Positions 1-6,419 of a stretch of DNA of 10,723 nucleotides are shown here, piece by piece. This stretch comes from Microbacteriaceae bacterium (GTDB taxonomy: Bacteria; Actinomycetota; Actinomycetes; Actinomycetales; Microbacteriaceae), in assembly GCA_947455385.1 (NCBI GenBank), contig CANGNR010000032.1, positions 1 to 10,723 on the forward strand, in the 5' to 3' direction. The notes beneath the pieces are model-generated. The model had not been told where the DNA came from. It did not search any database and saw nothing but the letters and a program-made list of their open reading frames with translations. Numbering within the stretch: the first letter of the stretch is position 1; each line of letters begins with the position of its first letter. A program made the position numbers and the translations under genes.

Positions 1-923
1 AGGCCGATATCCTCGGCTGCCAGGATCACCAGGCGGCGGGCGATGAACCGCGGGTCCTCCCCCGCCTCGATCATCCTTGCTAGGTAGTGAATCGCGGCGT
101 CGGCGTCGCTGCCTCTCACCGACTTGATGTATGCGCTGATTACGTCGTAGTGCTGGTCACCGGCTCTGTCATAGACCACGAGCGCGCGGTCGAGGGTCGC
201 CTGCAGGTCTTCGATCGTGATATCGGTTGGTCGGTCCGTCGTGCCGGCGGGTTTTAGGGTCGATGCTGATTCGAGCAAGGTCAGGGCTCGTCGTCCGTCG
301 CCCCCGGCGAGCAACACCAGTTGCGCTGAGACGCCGGCGCCTAACTTGTATCGACCGGCTAGCCCGTTGATATCTTTGATGGCCTTGTCGACGAGGGTTT
401 CGATGGCGACGTCTTCAAGCGGCTCGAGCCGCAGCACGGTCGCGCGCGATAGCAGCGGTGCGACCACAGCGAACGATGGGTTCTCGGTGGTGGCGGCTAT
501 CAGAATGACCCAGCCGGCCTCGACGGCGCCGAGCAACGAGTCTTGTTGGGTCTTGCTGAAGCGGTGGATCTCATCTAGAAACAGGATCGTGCTCTTGCCG
601 AACGAATCGAAGTTGTATTTGGCGGCCTCGATTACGGCGCGCACCTCTTTTACACCGGCGCTGATGGCACTGAGTTCTTCAAAGTATCGGCCGCTCGAGC
701 CGGCAATTGCGCGCGCAATCGTCGTCTTGCCGGTGCCGGGAGGGCCATACAGAATCACGGATGTGCCTCGCGGCGCATCCTTGTTTATCGGCTGAGCGAG
801 CTGCCAGAGCACCCCACCCTGCTTGAGCAGAGATTCTTGGCCGAGCACATCTTCGATTCGCTGCGGACGCATGCGCGCGGCGAGCGGGCTGGCCGCAGAA
901 AAAAGCGACGAACTATCGGTCAT
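1..923 (-). CDS. rarA: Replication-associated recombination protein A (RarA/MgsA), AAA+ ATPase, 3' end cut by window edge
   Basis: RarA-family ATPases act on stalled or damaged replication forks and interact with single-stranded-DNA-binding protein; they are related to clamp loaders and RuvB. The reverse complement from the ATG at 923-921 reads open for 307 codons to the left edge with no stop. Visible motifs are the family N-terminus PLAARMRP (13-20), a DVLGQ box (25-29), Walker A GPPGTGKTT (60-68), Walker B ILFLDEIHRF (113-122), sensor 1 AATTENPSF (143-151), a likely arginine finger in PLLSRA (Arg160) and a sensor-2 region GGDGRRAL (207-214). The start of the C-terminal domain (KSVRGSD, then ARMIEAGEDPRFIARRL) is also visible. 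Family members are usually about 430-460 residues, so roughly the last 130 are missing here. An AGGAA lies only one base before the ATG, which is unusually close for a ribosome binding site. The gene is divergent from the cyclophilin gene. Identity is secure; the symbol follows the bacterial family. Confidence 0.93.
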   Translation of the reverse strand, partial: MTDSSSLFSAASPLAARMRPQRIEDVLGQESLLKQGGVLWQLAQPINKDAPRGTSVILYGPPGTGKTTIARAIAGSSGRYFEELSAISAGVKEVRAVIEAAKYNFDSFGKSTILFLDEIHRFSKTQQDSLLGAVEAGWVILIAATTENPSFAVVAPLLSRATVLRLEPLEDVAIETLVDKAIKDINGLAGRYKLGAGVSAQLVLLAGGDGRRALTLLESASTLKPAGTTDRPTDITIEDLQATLDRALVVYDRAGDQHYDVISAYIKSVRGSDADAAIHYLARMIEAGEDPRFIARRLVILAAEDIG

Positions 924-963
924 GTTCCTAGGCTAACCGAGCCTTTACCTGTGAGTCTTTGCG

Positions 964-969
964 TAAACT
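964..969 (+). promoter_or_regulatory. Possible -10 element for the cyclophilin-DUF349 pair
   Basis: TAAACT fits the actinobacterial TAnnnT -10 pattern and lies 28 nt before the cyclophilin ATG. The only -35-like hexamer nearby (TTTACC, 944-949) is 14 nt away, which is shorter than the usual 16-18. The 74-nt divergent spacer 924-997 should hold promoters for both rarA and the cyclophilin gene, but no strong consensus pair is visible on either strand. This is a weak call. Confidence 0.25.
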
Positions 970-986
970 TTGTTAGTACCCATTTC

Positions 987-992
987 GGAGGA
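987..992 (+). promoter_or_regulatory. Ribosome binding site of the cyclophilin gene
   Basis: GGAGGA, 5 nt before the ATG at 998, is a near-perfect Shine-Dalgarno sequence and fixes the start of the cyclophilin gene. It is the strongest ribosome binding site in the window. Confidence 0.8.
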
Positions 993-997
993 TTCAA

Positions 998-1771
998 ATG
1001 TCTAAGCAGAGCAAGACAGAGCAGGCGCGCGCTCAGGCCTATGCGGCCAAGCAGGCGGCATACGCTGCCAAGAGCACCCGCCGCAAGCAAGACAACAAGG
1101 TCGCGGTTATCGCATCGGTGATTGTGCTCGCGCTCGCGTTCGCATCGCAGCTCGTCTATTCGAACTTTGGCCCCGGCCACTTGGCCGCAGCAAGCGCATC
1201 GCCGTCGGCTGCCCCATCTGCTCCGGCCAAGACTGTTGCCGCGAACCGCACCTGGACCGGAGACATTCACTTCAACGTGGGCTCGGTCAAGGTCTCTCTC
1301 GATGGCAAGAAGGCGCCGCAGGCTGTCGCTAACTTCATCACGCTGGCCAAGAAGGGTTTCTTCAACAACACCAAGTGTCACCGCCTCACCAACGGCGGCT
1401 TCTACGTTCTTCAGTGCGGAGATCCGGCAGGTAATGGCAGTGGTGGACCGGGCTATAGTTTCGGTCCGATCGAGAACGCTCCTGCTGATGGTGTCTATGC
1501 TCGCGGTGTGCTCGCAATGGCGCGCCACTCGGCCTCTCAAGACCCTAATGCGGCCAACTCAATGGGTAGCCAGTTCTTTGTCGTCTACCAGAAGACCAGC
1601 ATTCCAGCGGATGCAGCCGGCGGTTACACGGTGTTTGGCAAGATCGACTCCGGGCTCGAAAACCTCAAGCCAACCATCAACGGCGGCATCCAGCCAGACG
1701 CATCGGGCAAACCTCTGACCGATGGCGCCCCAAAGGTTCCAGCCGTCATCACCAGCATCAACCTGAAGTAG
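998..1771 (+). CDS. Membrane-anchored cyclophilin-type peptidyl-prolyl cis-trans isomerase
   Basis: Cyclophilins catalyse cis-trans isomerisation of X-Pro bonds during protein folding. This 257-residue protein has a Lys/Arg/Ala-rich N-terminus (1-34), one hydrophobic segment (about 35-54), a Ser/Ala/Pro-rich linker (about 62-80) and a cyclophilin domain (about 85-257). The positive residues before the segment predict an outward-facing catalytic domain. Active-site matches to human CypA are CHRL (127-130, the catalytic Arg is Arg129), the block FYVLQCGD (135-142, Gln139 matching Gln63), GSQFF (190-194, matching Gln111-Phe113) and TVFGKI (211-216). The tryptophan that binds cyclosporin in CypA is absent (PADAAGGY at this point), as in many bacterial members. 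The start is fixed by GGAGGA at 987-992. DUF349 follows after 42 nt with no visible terminator, so the two are probably cotranscribed. A cyclophilin beside rel is also found in Mycobacterium (ppiB). Function by family is secure; substrates are unknown. Confidence 0.93.
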   Translation: MSKQSKTEQARAQAYAAKQAAYAAKSTRRKQDNKVAVIASVIVLALAFASQLVYSNFGPGHLAAASASPSAAPSAPAKTVAANRTWTGDIHFNVGSVKVSLDGKKAPQAVANFITLAKKGFFNNTKCHRLTNGGFYVLQCGDPAGNGSGGPGYSFGPIENAPADGVYARGVLAMARHSASQDPNAANSMGSQFFVVYQKTSIPADAAGGYTVFGKIDSGLENLKPTINGGIQPDASGKPLTDGAPKVPAVITSINLK

Positions 1772-1802
1772 CATCGAATCGTCCCCAATAGCAGTTTCAT
1801 CA

Positions 1803-1808
1803 AGGAGA
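1803..1808 (+). promoter_or_regulatory. Ribosome binding site that fixes the TTG start of the DUF349 gene
   Basis: AGGAGA (1803-1808), within CAAGGAGAAT, lies 5 nt before a TTG at 1814. No in-frame ATG or GTG sits at suitable spacing, so this site supports TTG as the start codon. Confidence 0.7.
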
Positions 1809-1813
1809 ATCAG

Positions 1814-3052
1814 TTGACCGAGATCACCGTGACCTTTGGCCGCGTTGACGCACAGAATAACGTCTACGTCGTAGACGGAGGCGTCGAGCGCAAGGTTGGT
1901 CAGTACTTGATTGGAACCGCCGAGGAGGGGCTTGCGCACTATCAGCGTAAGTTCGACGACCTCGAGTCGCAGGTCAAGCTGCTCGAACAGCGCATCGCAA
2001 AGAAGCTCGGCGGTGCCGAACTGCGCAAGACCGCGAACCACCTGCTTGCCGAGCTCAAGGAGCCACTAGTAGTAGGCGACCTCGAGTCACTTCGCAAGCG
2101 TGTTGCCGCCCTCGATGAGCAGATTGGTGCCGCAGTTGCCGCCAAGGCCGAGGCCAACAAGGAGGTCATCGCCGAGGCTTTGAAGCTTCGCGAAGAAATC
2201 GTTGCCAAGGCCGAGGCTCTCGCTAACGCGGATGCAGCCAAGACCATTTGGAAGACCGCCAGCGTTCAGATGAACGACCTCTTCGAGTCGTGGCAGGGTT
2301 CGCAGAAGAATGGCCCAAAGGTTCCTAAGGCCGACGCAGATGCACTCTGGAAGCGCTTCTCGGCCGCCCGCAAGAAGTTCGACGCCGACAAGCGAGCTTT
2401 CTTCGCCGGTCTCGACGCTGCCAACAAGGCAGCCAAGGGCAAGCGTGCCGACCTAGTCTCTGCTGCCGAAGGCCTGATCAGCAAGGGCGCCGACGCAATC
2501 GGCGACTACCGCAAGCTGCTCGACACCTGGAAGACCCTCTCTCGCACGCCGGGCAAGTCTGACGACGCGCTGTGGGAGAAGTTCAAGGCAGCGGGTGACG
2601 CAATCTATGCGGCTCGCGCCGAAGTAGCTGCAGTCGAAAACCTCGAGCAGACCGCAAACCTCGCTGCGAAGCTCGAGTTGCTCAAAGAGGCCCAAAAGAT
2701 CGACCCGAGCAAGGGTCTCGCCGAGGCTAAGAAAGAGATCCTCGCCATCCAGCAGCGCTGGGAGAAGATTGGCCGTGTTCCCAAGGACAAGGTTCGCGAG
2801 GTCGAAGACAAGATGCGCGCAATCGAGTCGAAGGTCAAGCAGGCCGAGCAGGACCACTGGCGCAAGACCGACCCAGCGGCTCAGGAGCGTTCAAACAGCG
2901 TGATCACGCAGCTCGAGGACGCCATCACCAAGCTCGAGGCCGACCTGGCAACTGCCAAGGCCGCCAAGAACACCAAGAAGGCCGACGAGATTGCCGAGTC
3001 GATTAAGGCTCGCAAGTCTTGGCTCGAGGTCGTCAAGGCAGCAAGCAAGTAA
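1814..3052 (+). CDS. DUF349 domain-containing helical protein
   Basis: The 412-residue product belongs by pattern to the DUF349 family, whose molecular function is not established. After a short beta-like N-terminus (FGRVDAQNNVYVVDGG, 8-23) it is almost wholly predicted alpha-helix and coiled coil, rich in Ala, Lys and Glu. Three repeat-like modules are visible: around Trp160-Leu178 (ending ALWKRF, 177-182), around Trp239-Leu253 (ending ALWEKF, 252-257) and around Trp316 (QRWEKIGRVPKD, 314-325). Each pairs a tryptophan with a downstream charged helix, as in DUF349 repeats. There is no signal peptide or membrane segment, so it is probably cytoplasmic. The TTG start is supported by the Shine-Dalgarno at 1803-1808. 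It follows the cyclophilin gene and converges on rel; this neighbourhood recurs in actinobacteria as I recall it. No catalytic residues are evident. A scaffold or binding role is possible, but that is a guess. Confidence 0.85.
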   Translation: MTEITVTFGRVDAQNNVYVVDGGVERKVGQYLIGTAEEGLAHYQRKFDDLESQVKLLEQRIAKKLGGAELRKTANHLLAELKEPLVVGDLESLRKRVAALDEQIGAAVAAKAEANKEVIAEALKLREEIVAKAEALANADAAKTIWKTASVQMNDLFESWQGSQKNGPKVPKADADALWKRFSAARKKFDADKRAFFAGLDAANKAAKGKRADLVSAAEGLISKGADAIGDYRKLLDTWKTLSRTPGKSDDALWEKFKAAGDAIYAARAEVAAVENLEQTANLAAKLELLKEAQKIDPSKGLAEAKKEILAIQQRWEKIGRVPKDKVREVEDKMRAIESKVKQAEQDHWRKTDPAAQERSNSVITQLEDAITKLEADLATAKAAKNTKKADEIAESIKARKSWLEVVKAASK

Positions 3053-3064
3053 CCCACCAAACGC

Positions 3065-3104
3065 AGAAAAGCGGCCATCACTCTTGTGGTGGCCGCATTG
3101 CTTT
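3065..3104. terminator. Probable bidirectional intrinsic terminator between DUF349 and rel
   Basis: An 11-bp inverted repeat (3071-3081 with 3086-3096) flanks the 4-nt loop TCTT. In the plus-strand RNA all pairs form, with one U-G wobble, followed by a modest tail ATTGCTTT. In the minus-strand RNA the same position becomes a C-A mismatch, but the stem is followed directly by TTTTCTG. The hairpin occupies most of the 61-nt gap between two convergent genes, so it likely ends both transcripts. Confidence 0.8.
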
Positions 3105-3113
3105 AAGTCTGGA

Positions 3114-5357
3114 CTACTGCTGCACGCGATACACGTCGTACACGGCGTCGATTCGCCTGACTGCGTTTAGCAGGTGATCTAGTAGGGTCGCGTCACCCAT
3201 CTCGAAGACGAAACGGCTGAGCGCCACTCGGTCTGAACGGGTCGAAACGGAGGCCGACAGGATGTTGACGTGGTGTTCCGAGAGCACGCGGGTCACATCC
3301 GAGAGCAGACCGGAGCGATCTAAGGCCTCGATCTGAATCTGCACCAAAAACAGGCTCTTGCCACTGGTTGCCCAAGACACATCCATCACGCGCTCCGGCG
3401 ACTTCTCAAGCTCAATGACGTTCTTGCAGTCGTTTCTGTGCACCGAAACGCCAGATCCGCGCGTGACGAATCCTAGGATGTCGTCGCCGGGCACCGGCGT
3501 GCAGCAACGCGCGAGCTTGACCATGACATCGGAGTCTCCCCTTACCAGAACGCCAGAGTCGTTGCCTCTGTCTCGATTGGCTGAGCGCGGGCGGGTCGGA
3601 ATCTCGAACGGCGTCTCATCCGATTCGTCATCGGCTCGAAGGCTCGAGGTCAGGTGCTCCATGACATTCTGCACCGAAATGTGGCCCTCGCCCACCGCTG
3701 CATAGAGCGAACCGATGTCTGGATATTTAAGTTCTGCGGCAAGGTGCGAGAGCGAGTCGTTAGAAAGCAGGCGCTGCAGTGGGAGGTTCTGCTTGCGCAG
3801 CGCCTTCGCCAACGAATCCTTGCCCTGCTCAATCGCTTCTTCGCGGCGTTCGGCCGAGAACCACTGCTTGATCTTGGCCTTTGCCCGCGCCGACTTCACA
3901 AAGTTCAGCCAGTCCTGGCTCGGCCCTGCCTCGAGCGACTTCGAGGTGAAGATCTCGACCACATCACCCGACTTCAGCACGCTCTCGAGCGGCACCAGCC
4001 GGCCATTAACCTTGGCTCCCATGGTTCGGTGCCCCACCTCGGTGTGCACCGCATAGGCAAAGTCGACCGGGCTAGCGTCTAGCGGCAGGCCAACGACCTT
4101 GCCCTTTGGCGTGAACACGTAAACATCCTTGGCGCCGATTTCGAAGCGCAGCGAGTCTAGGAACTCCCCCGGATCCTGCGTTTCGGCCTGCCAGTCGCTC
4201 AGGTGTTTCAGCCATGCGAGATCTTCTTCGGTGGTGACATCGCCCTTGACTACCTGCTGCTTGTACTTCCAGTGTGCGGCCACACCAAACTCGGCGCGCT
4301 GGTGCATCTCTTGCGTGCGAATCTGAATCTCTACCGAGCGACCGCCTGGGCCAATAACCGTGGTGTGCAGCGACTGATACAGGTTGAACTTCGGCATCGC
4401 GATGTAGTCCTTGAAGCGACCTGGAATCGGGTTCCAGCGCGCGTGAATCGCTCCGAGAATGGCGTAGCAGTCGCGCACGCTGTTGACGATTACTCGGATG
4501 CCGACCAGGTCGTAGATGTCGTCGAACTCGCGACCACGAACCACCATCTTTTGATAGATGCTGTAGTACTGCTTTGGGCGGCCGTCGACCTTGCCCTTGA
4601 TCTTGTTGTCGCGAAGGTCTGTCTCGATAGCTTCGAGCACTCCCTCGAGAAATTCGGCCCTCTGCGGCGTGCGCTGACGAACGAGGTTGACGATCTCTTC
4701 GTAAACCTTTGGGTAGAGCACCGAGAAACTGATGTCTTCGAGCTCCCACTTGAGAGCGTTGATGCCGAGTCGGTGCGCCAATGGTGCATAGATCTCGAGG
4801 GTCTCTTGAGCCTTGTAGCGAGCCTTTTCTGGCGCTACGTACTGCCAGGTGCGGGCGTTGTGCAGTCGGTCGGCGAGCTTGATCACCAAGACTCGGATGT
4901 CCTTCGACATTGCCACGACCATCTTTCGCAGGGTCTCTGCCTGCGCGTGGTCGCCGAACTTGACCTTGTCGAGCTTGGTGACGCCGTCGACCAGCATGGC
5001 GATCTCGTCGCCGAAATCCTGGCGAAGTTGGTCGAGCGAATACGGGGTGTCCTCCACAGTGTCGTGCAGCAGGGCAGCCGCTAGTGCGGCCGGGCCGATT
5101 CCGAGTTCGGCGAGAATCTTGGTGACCGCGATCGGGTGGGTGATGTACTCCTCGCCTGATTTGCGAAGCTGGCCCCGATGAGCCTCCTCGGCAACACCGA
5201 GTGCCTTCTCGATCAAGCTCAGGTCGGCGCGCGGGTGATTCGCCTTGGCGAGGCGCAAGATTTCACCGAGGTCTTCATAGTAGGTGCTTCGGTTAAAGAA
5301 GCGCGACAGACCCGAACGAATGGCGCTGATGCTACCCGTCGGCGTTGCGTCTGTCAT
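3114..5357 (-). CDS. rel: Bifunctional (p)ppGpp synthetase/hydrolase (Rel)
   Basis: Rel transfers pyrophosphate from ATP to GDP or GTP to make (p)ppGpp and also hydrolyses it, controlling the stringent response. The 747-residue length is typical. The hydrolase HD domain is intact: His74, HDTVED (98-103) and KLADRLHN (160-167). The synthetase domain has GRPKQYYSI (259-267), DLVGIR (283-288), YQSLHTTV (327-334) and EIQIRT (343-348). RFKD (314-317) is the RxKD motif of bifunctional enzymes, as opposed to the ExDD of synthetase-only RelA. A TGS domain follows (about 409-470), then the conserved Cys618-Cys619, His640 and Cys644 of the zinc-finger-like domain, and a C-terminal ACT domain (about 668-747). 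ATG at 5357 is preceded by AGGAA with a 3-nt spacer. It lies 88 nt behind secF and may be read through from the sec operon or from its own promoter. Often annotated relA. Confidence 0.97.
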   Translation of the reverse strand: MTDATPTGSISAIRSGLSRFFNRSTYYEDLGEILRLAKANHPRADLSLIEKALGVAEEAHRGQLRKSGEEYITHPIAVTKILAELGIGPAALAAALLHDTVEDTPYSLDQLRQDFGDEIAMLVDGVTKLDKVKFGDHAQAETLRKMVVAMSKDIRVLVIKLADRLHNARTWQYVAPEKARYKAQETLEIYAPLAHRLGINALKWELEDISFSVLYPKVYEEIVNLVRQRTPQRAEFLEGVLEAIETDLRDNKIKGKVDGRPKQYYSIYQKMVVRGREFDDIYDLVGIRVIVNSVRDCYAILGAIHARWNPIPGRFKDYIAMPKFNLYQSLHTTVIGPGGRSVEIQIRTQEMHQRAEFGVAAHWKYKQQVVKGDVTTEEDLAWLKHLSDWQAETQDPGEFLDSLRFEIGAKDVYVFTPKGKVVGLPLDASPVDFAYAVHTEVGHRTMGAKVNGRLVPLESVLKSGDVVEIFTSKSLEAGPSQDWLNFVKSARAKAKIKQWFSAERREEAIEQGKDSLAKALRKQNLPLQRLLSNDSLSHLAAELKYPDIGSLYAAVGEGHISVQNVMEHLTSSLRADDESDETPFEIPTRPRSANRDRGNDSGVLVRGDSDVMVKLARCCTPVPGDDILGFVTRGSGVSVHRNDCKNVIELEKSPERVMDVSWATSGKSLFLVQIQIEALDRSGLLSDVTRVLSEHHVNILSASVSTRSDRVALSRFVFEMGDATLLDHLLNAVRRIDAVYDVYRVQQ

Positions 5358-5374
5358 GTGTTCCTACTGTCCCG

Positions 5375-5401
5375 CAAATAAGTCGAATGGCGGATAGTCA
5401 A
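5375..5401 (-). promoter_or_regulatory. Possible promoter of rel
   Basis: On the minus strand TTGACT (5401-5396) is a good -35 match, followed after 15 nt by the weak -10-like TATTTG (5380-5375). A start near 5368 would leave a leader of only about 11 nt. An alternative -10-like TATTCT (5406-5401) has no convincing -35. Both lie within the inverted repeat of this gap. Evidence is weak. Confidence 0.25.
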
Positions 5402-5427
5402 GAATAACCCGACCGTCCGCCACTCGA
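5383..5427 (-). terminator. Inverted repeat in the secF-rel gap: possible attenuator or weak terminator
   Basis: A 12-nt arm (5427-5416 on the minus strand, TCGAGTGGCGGA) pairs with 5394-5383 (TCCGCCATTCGA). In the minus-strand RNA all 12 positions pair, with one G-U wobble, whereas in plus-strand RNA that position would be an A-C mismatch. This favours a role in transcripts running from secF to rel. The 21-nt loop can extend the stem by about 4 bp (GGTC with GACT) after one mismatch. The tail is CTTATTTG, a poor U-tract, so termination may be partial. Confidence 0.5.
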
Positions 5428-5445
5428 TTGGCTGTGAGCTCGCGA

Positions 5446-6417
5446 CTATGCGCGCGCTGCCAAGACCTTTGCTGCTGCCTTCTTGTACTTCGGCTCGCTC
5501 TCGCGCAGGTTCGAATACAAAGGGGCCGCGATGAAGATCGTCGAATAGGTTCCAACGATGATTCCGATGAACAGGGCTAGCGAGATGTCGCGCAGGGTTC
5601 CCGCTCCGAAGACGATTGCTCCGATGAACAGAATCGCGGCGACTGGCAAAACAGCAACCACGGATGTGTTGATCGAGCGCACCAGGGTCTGGTTGACCGC
5701 GAGGTTTACCTGCTCGGCAAACGTGCGCGACTCAGAGAACTCGACCTCGAAGGTGTTCTCGCGAATCTTGTCGAAGACCACCACGGTGTCATAAAGCGAG
5801 TATCCAAGGATGGTTAGGAACCCGATGACGGCCGCCGGGGTGACCTCGAAGCCGAGAGCACCGTAAACGCCAGCGGTGATGATGAGGTCGTGAATCAGGG
5901 CCAGAATAGCCGCCGCCGACATCTTCAGGGTTCTGAAGTAGAGCGCCATGAGCACTGTGGCAAGCACGAGGAACCAGATCAGACCGTTGACGGCCTTGGA
6001 GGTGATGTCCTGGCCCCACTCTGCACCAACGAAGGAGGAGCTAACCGAGCTGGCTGGAACCTTATATGCGGTTGCAAGTGCCTGGCGAACGCTCTCTGAC
6101 TGAGTTGGCGAAAGCTGTGCGGTCTGCACGCGAATCGAGTCGGTGCCAACGTTCGAGACTCGAGGGTCTCCGCTCGAGACGATGCTGTTGACGGCGTCGG
6201 TGGCAGGCTGCTGACCGATTACGGCCGAGCCGCTAACTCGAAACTCCGAGCCACCCTTGAACTCGATGCCCAGGTTGAAGGGCTTGGCGAATGGCAGCAG
6301 TGCTGCCGCGGCAACCATGAGCATTGCGACAACGTAGAACACCTTGCGGCGTCCGATGAAGTTGATCGAACGGTTGCCGGTGTAGAGGTCGTTTCCGAAG
6401 TCAGTAAAACGCGACAT
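5446..6417 (-). CDS. secF: Protein translocase subunit SecF
   Basis: SecF pairs with SecD as a proton-driven accessory complex of the SecYEG/SecA translocon, helping pull or release substrates on the outer face of the membrane. The 323-residue product has TM1 (about 25-42), the family signature LGIEFKGGSEF (49-59) at the start of the exported domain, and the conserved LGYSLYDTVVVFDKIREN (204-221) in the membrane region. The remaining five segments lie at roughly 143-160, 166-188, 192-212, 250-272 and 277-299. A short basic tail follows. The ATG at 6417 is 2 nt after the secD stop, with AGGAAAG inside the end of secD as its ribosome binding site, so the two are probably translationally coupled. 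Many family members are 300-450 residues, and nothing here looks truncated. Confidence 0.97.
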   Translation of the reverse strand: MSRFTDFGNDLYTGNRSINFIGRRKVFYVVAMLMVAAAALLPFAKPFNLGIEFKGGSEFRVSGSAVIGQQPATDAVNSIVSSGDPRVSNVGTDSIRVQTAQLSPTQSESVRQALATAYKVPASSVSSSFVGAEWGQDITSKAVNGLIWFLVLATVLMALYFRTLKMSAAAILALIHDLIITAGVYGALGFEVTPAAVIGFLTILGYSLYDTVVVFDKIRENTFEVEFSESRTFAEQVNLAVNQTLVRSINTSVVAVLPVAAILFIGAIVFGAGTLRDISLALFIGIIVGTYSTIFIAAPLYSNLRESEPKYKKAAAKVLAARA

Positions 6418-6419
6418 GA

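Noticed and set aside
217..795. Plus-strand open frame of 192 codons
   Set aside because: Antisense to rarA; the minus strand there carries continuous AAA+ motifs, and the plus-strand translation is Ser/Arg/Ala-rich with no recognisable family.
920..1540. Minus-strand open frame of 206 codons antisense to the cyclophilin gene
   Set aside because: The plus strand has a strong ribosome binding site and full cyclophilin motifs; the antisense product has no recognisable motif and runs across the divergent promoter region.
1559..2041. Minus-strand open frame of 160 codons spanning the cyclophilin-DUF349 junction
   Set aside because: Antisense shadow of two well-supported genes, with no ribosome binding site or motif of its own.
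1950..2100. Recurrent GACCTCGAGTC-like words in the DUF349 gene
   Set aside because: They encode Asp-Leu-Glu-Ser in helical segments and reflect preferred codons (CTC, GAG) rather than a DNA repeat.
4203..5084. Plus-strand open frame of 293 codons within rel
   Set aside because: Exactly antisense to the HD and synthetase domains of Rel, whose conserved residues are all intact; long antisense frames are expected in GC-rich genes.
5364..5555. Minus-strand 63-codon frame covering the end of secF and the secF-rel gap
   Set aside because: Mostly overlaps secF in another frame, and has no ribosome binding site or recognisable motif; not supported as a leader peptide for rel.
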